Shown: positions 5,889 through 7,611 of the stretch, piece by piece
How the letters are laid out: each line of letters begins with the position of its first letter
How positions within the stretch are numbered: the stretch's first letter is position 1
Assembly (NCBI GenBank): GCA_002331045.1
Contig: DCYK01000053.1
Location: forward strand, 1-7,611
Source of the DNA: Candidatus Saccharibacteria bacterium UBA2112
Lineage (GTDB): Bacteria; Patescibacteriota; Saccharimonadia; Saccharimonadales; Saccharimonadaceae
DNA length: 7,611 nucleotides
Direction of reading: 5' to 3'
Notes under the pieces: model-generated
The model's input: the letters and a program-made list of their open reading frames with translations, nothing else
What the model was told of the DNA's origin: nothing
Database searches by the model: none
Made by a program: the position numbers and the translations under genes

Positions 5889-7325
5889 TTACTTTGCGCC
5901 GGTCCGGCGAAAAACAACGGCAATGGTCTTGAACAGGATCTTGATATCCATCCAAAACGACCAGTTGCGAGCATAAAACAGCTCGAGTTCTATGCGTTCC
6001 TCGAACGGCAGGTTACTCCGTCCGCTCACCTGCCAAATACCAGTAACACCGGATTTGACACTGTGGAGGAGTGCGGTTTTGCTGGGCGAGAACTTTGCTT
6101 CTTGCGGGAGGATTGGTCGTGGTCCAACTAGGCTGAGATCGCCGCGCAAAACGTTGAAGAGCTGGGGTAGTTCATCGAGTGACGTGTCACGGAGGAATTG
6201 TCCCAGTTTCGTGACACGTGGATCATGTTCGACTTTTCGGTGCCGTTCATATTCCTCGGCCAAATCCTCTCGGCCCATGGCGCGGAAATCCTCGGCGGCA
6301 TCACGTTTGCCAAACTCGGGGCGCATACTGCGGAACTTTATCAAGCGGACAGGATGGCTAAAGCGACTGAGCCGTCTGCTGACATAAAAGATTGGGCCGG
6401 GGTTAAATATTTTTTGCAGGACGAACAGAAGGAGAAAGACGGGCGACAATAGCACAATGAGGATAAATGAAACGACTCGGTCGAACACGGCTTTGGTAAT
6501 AGCGCCCCATCCGATTAACGGTGTTTGACTGACGGATATCATCGGATATCCCAAAAAAACGTCGACGGTATTTTTACCCGCGTAAAACTCTGGTTCGCCA
6601 GGGATAAAACTATAGTTGATGTGGTTGATCTGTGCAGCGTTGAGAATACGTTGATTACGATCGGTACTATCATATAGGTCAGTCTGGATGATAGTACTGA
6701 TACGTAGCTCTTCGACCTTTTTTAGCGCTGATTCGACGGATGAAAAGTGCTGAACATCGAGTCCACGAGGCACAATTTTTGCTGGACCAGCGATCGCGAC
6801 AATTCGGTAGCCGCTATGTGCGGTATCTGCTAGGTTGTAGGCGATATCATGCGTGGCGTCGCTATTGCCGATAATCAACACCCGCCGAATACCGCGGCCA
6901 AATCGAAAGAGTAAGCCGCGCAAAAAGCGGAGGATCTCACGCTCAAGGAGGAGGAGGAGGAAGGACCCAACGAATGCATAGACGACAACTAGCCGTGCTG
7001 GGAAGATATTATTTTCGGTCACGTATTCCCAACCGATGACGACCAAGATGCCAATGAACGCACCCAGTGCTATCTTGCTCCACTCAACAAGTCGACGATT
7101 GTATGTACTCGGGTGGTAAAGTCCTAGCGAAGCAAAGATGAGCACCCAAATAGGCACAATTACCAATGATGCTTGCAAGAAATCGATAGCATAGACATTC
7201 GCAACCAACGGGCGATGATCGAGTTGGACGCGAGCGATGTAGGCCAATGTAAATGCTGCCATCAGGACGAACACGTCCGCCAGTACGAGAATCAGACTAT
7301 AGAATTTCGTGTTCTTTGTCGGCAT
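5889..7325 (-). CDS. Undecaprenyl-phosphate sugar phosphotransferase (polyprenyl glycosylphosphotransferase, WbaP/EpsE-like)
   Basis: A 478-residue inner-membrane enzyme that would move a sugar phosphate from a nucleotide sugar to undecaprenyl phosphate, starting a surface glycan repeat unit. Hydrophobic segments lie at about 9-31, 48-69, 86-103, 111-127 and 280-303. Residues 147-235 form the CoA_binding_3 Rossmann-like domain (RRVLIIGNSD). From about 273 the catalytic Bac_transf domain follows, with KFRSMR (330-335), TSLDELPQLFNVLRGDLSL (381-399) carrying the Asp-Glu pair D384/E385, VGPRP (400-404), SGVTGIWQVSGRS (425-437) and the typical ending KTIAVVFRRTGAK. Length and domain order fit the large WbaP-type class. 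One oddity: the segment after NPGPIFY reads VSRRLSR where family members usually have a Q-x-R-x-G pattern. The ATG at 7325 lies just past a -10 with no Shine-Dalgarno site. It is divergent from the O-antigen-type gene, so both probably act on the same glycan. The sugar is not predictable. Confidence 0.95.
   Translation of the reverse strand: MPTKNTKFYSLILVLADVFVLMAAFTLAYIARVQLDHRPLVANVYAIDFLQASLVIVPIWVLIFASLGLYHPSTYNRRLVEWSKIALGAFIGILVVIGWEYVTENNIFPARLVVVYAFVGSFLLLLLEREILRFLRGLLFRFGRGIRRVLIIGNSDATHDIAYNLADTAHSGYRIVAIAGPAKIVPRGLDVQHFSSVESALKKVEELRISTIIQTDLYDSTDRNQRILNAAQINHINYSFIPGEPEFYAGKNTVDVFLGYPMISVSQTPLIGWGAITKAVFDRVVSFILIVLLSPVFLLLFVLQKIFNPGPIFYVSRRLSRFSHPVRLIKFRSMRPEFGKRDAAEDFRAMGREDLAEEYERHRKVEHDPRVTKLGQFLRDTSLDELPQLFNVLRGDLSLVGPRPILPQEAKFSPSKTALLHSVKSGVTGIWQVSGRSNLPFEERIELELFYARNWSFWMDIKILFKTIAVVFRRTGAK
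5897..5909. repeat. GC-rich palindrome at the convergent gene junction
   Basis: CGCCGG-T-CCGGCG is a perfect 6-bp-arm palindrome inside the last codons of the minus-strand transferase gene and 12 bp past the plus-strand metalloprotease stop. The plus-strand RNA would follow it with AAAAA and the minus-strand RNA with GCAAAG, so neither shows the U-run of an intrinsic terminator. It could still stabilise or slow both transcripts at the junction. Confidence 0.4.
6182..6219. repeat. 10-bp perfect inverted repeat with 18-nt loop inside the sugar transferase gene
   Basis: ACGTGTCACG (6182-6191) and CGTGACACGT (6210-6219) are exact reverse complements. They fall in the codons for RVTKLGQFLRDTS, just before the catalytic LDELPQ, so the amino acids constrain the bases. 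The loop can form a small extra GGA/TCC pairing. A possible mRNA hairpin, or coincidence of codon choice. Confidence 0.45.
6947..6961. repeat. (GGA)5 trinucleotide tract in a transmembrane segment
   Basis: Five GGA units on the plus strand correspond, together with a neighbouring CTT, to the run of five leucines at 123-127 of the sugar transferase (fourth hydrophobic segment). A gain or loss of units would keep the frame and only change the membrane helix length. Confidence 0.55.
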
Positions 7326-7335
7326 GAATGGCTAT

Positions 7336-7344
7336 AGTATAGCA
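7336..7344 (-). promoter_or_regulatory. Extended -10 of the sugar transferase gene
   Basis: Read on the minus strand, TGC (7344-7342) followed by TATACT (7341-7336) forms an extended -10. The ATG at 7325 comes 10 nt after it, so the leader would be about 3-5 nt with no Shine-Dalgarno site. No clear -35 lies at the expected distance, which extended -10 promoters can tolerate. Confidence 0.62.
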
Positions 7345-7363
7345 TCTTTCTCTGTTGATGGCG

Positions 7364-7369
7364 TATACT
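7364..7369 (+). promoter_or_regulatory. -10 element of the O-antigen-type gene
   Basis: TATACT ends 6 nt before the ATG at 7376, so transcription would start at about the A of the start codon (leaderless). No convincing -35 is found 16-18 nt upstream, where the divergent promoter sits. Assignment rests on the hexamer and on the same spacing pattern seen at two other genes here. Confidence 0.5.
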
Positions 7370-7375
7370 GTACTC

Positions 7376-7611
7376 ATGAAACAACAGGTGATGGAGGGTG
7401 CGTTTGCCGGAATATTGCTAGCAATAGGATTTGGTATTGTATTGCACGCTCCGGTCACGGTATGGTTGTCGGTTGCCTATCCAGAATACGATCTGTTCAT
7501 CAAGGCTTGGAAGGAACTGTTCATGGGCATTGCGACGATATTGTTGCTGGTGCTTGTGTGGCGCAAGGGTCGGTTTGGCGAGTTTTTGCGCGATCGAGTG
7601 ATACAGTTAGT
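7376..7611 (+). CDS. N-terminal part of a multi-pass membrane protein, probable O-antigen ligase/polymerase family (3' end missing)
   Basis: The frame is open from ATG 7376 to the window end (78 full codons). The protein starts MKQQVMEGAFAGILLA, has a hydrophobic stretch at about 8-32, a polar stretch with YPEYDLFIKAWKE (35-47), a second hydrophobic stretch at about 48-62, and then the basic loop WRKGRFGEF. This hydrophobic-loop-hydrophobic start with a KAWKE-like motif resembles the beginning of O-antigen ligase or polymerase (Wzy/WaaL) proteins as I remember them. The diagnostic large periplasmic loop lies outside the window, so the family call is tentative. Its position, divergent from the initiating sugar-phosphate transferase, supports a role in assembling the same surface glycan. 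No Shine-Dalgarno site precedes the ATG. Confidence 0.6.
   Translation, partial: MKQQVMEGAFAGILLAIGFGIVLHAPVTVWLSVAYPEYDLFIKAWKELFMGIATILLLVLVWRKGRFGEFLRDRVIQL

Noticed and set aside
5992..6387. Plus-strand open frame opposite the sugar transferase
   Set aside because: Ser/Arg-rich shadow of the catalytic domain codons; no start signals.
6534..6551. Repeated GGATATC copies
   Set aside because: Two short copies 3 bp apart within coding sequence; no further copies and no pattern of an array.

Overview
The window looks like a chromosomal piece of a bacterium of the Candidate Phyla Radiation (Patescibacteria), most likely Saccharibacteria (TM7). This rests on recognised gene types (a TM7-like polyprenyl glycosylphosphotransferase, a DUF1704/tyrosine-carboxypeptidase-like metalloprotease, a Nudix protein with an insertion) and on very short intergenic gaps. 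It is a judgement from memory, not a computed placement. TGA ends the Nudix gene in a sensible place, so the standard bacterial code fits and a TGA-as-glycine code is unlikely here.

Layout. (1) 1-2406, plus strand: the 3' end of an ATP-citrate lyase / citryl-CoA lyase type gene abuts a complete glmS with no spacer, so the two look translationally coupled. (2) 2407-3192, plus strand: a consensus promoter directly after glmS drives a Nudix hydrolase whose fold is interrupted by about 37 residues. (3) 3200-4342, minus strand: a GT4 glycosyltransferase convergent with the Nudix gene. (4) 4343-4406: a 64-bp divergent promoter region holding a perfect 17-bp palindrome. (5) 4407-5885, plus strand: a zinc metalloprotease of the DUF1704 type. 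(6) 5889-7325, minus strand: a membrane sugar-phosphate transferase, convergent with the protease across 3 bp. (7) 7326-7375: a 50-bp divergent promoter region. (8) 7376-7611, plus strand: the start of a membrane protein resembling O-antigen ligase/polymerase proteins, cut by the window end.

Together the genes suggest cell-surface glycan synthesis. GlmS makes glucosamine-6-phosphate, the glycosylphosphotransferase would load the first sugar phosphate on undecaprenyl phosphate, the GT4 enzyme would extend it, and the membrane protein would polymerise or ligate it. The citrate-cleaving enzyme could supply acetyl-CoA for N-acetylation of the amino sugar; this link is inferred.

Across the window, several genes that head a transcript have a -10 hexamer only 6-12 nt before the ATG and no Shine-Dalgarno sequence, which points to leaderless mRNAs. 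The internal gene glmS has a strong GGAGG. No tRNA, rRNA, CRISPR array or mobile element was seen. No stretch over 300 bp lacks a gene; the longest gap is 64 bp.
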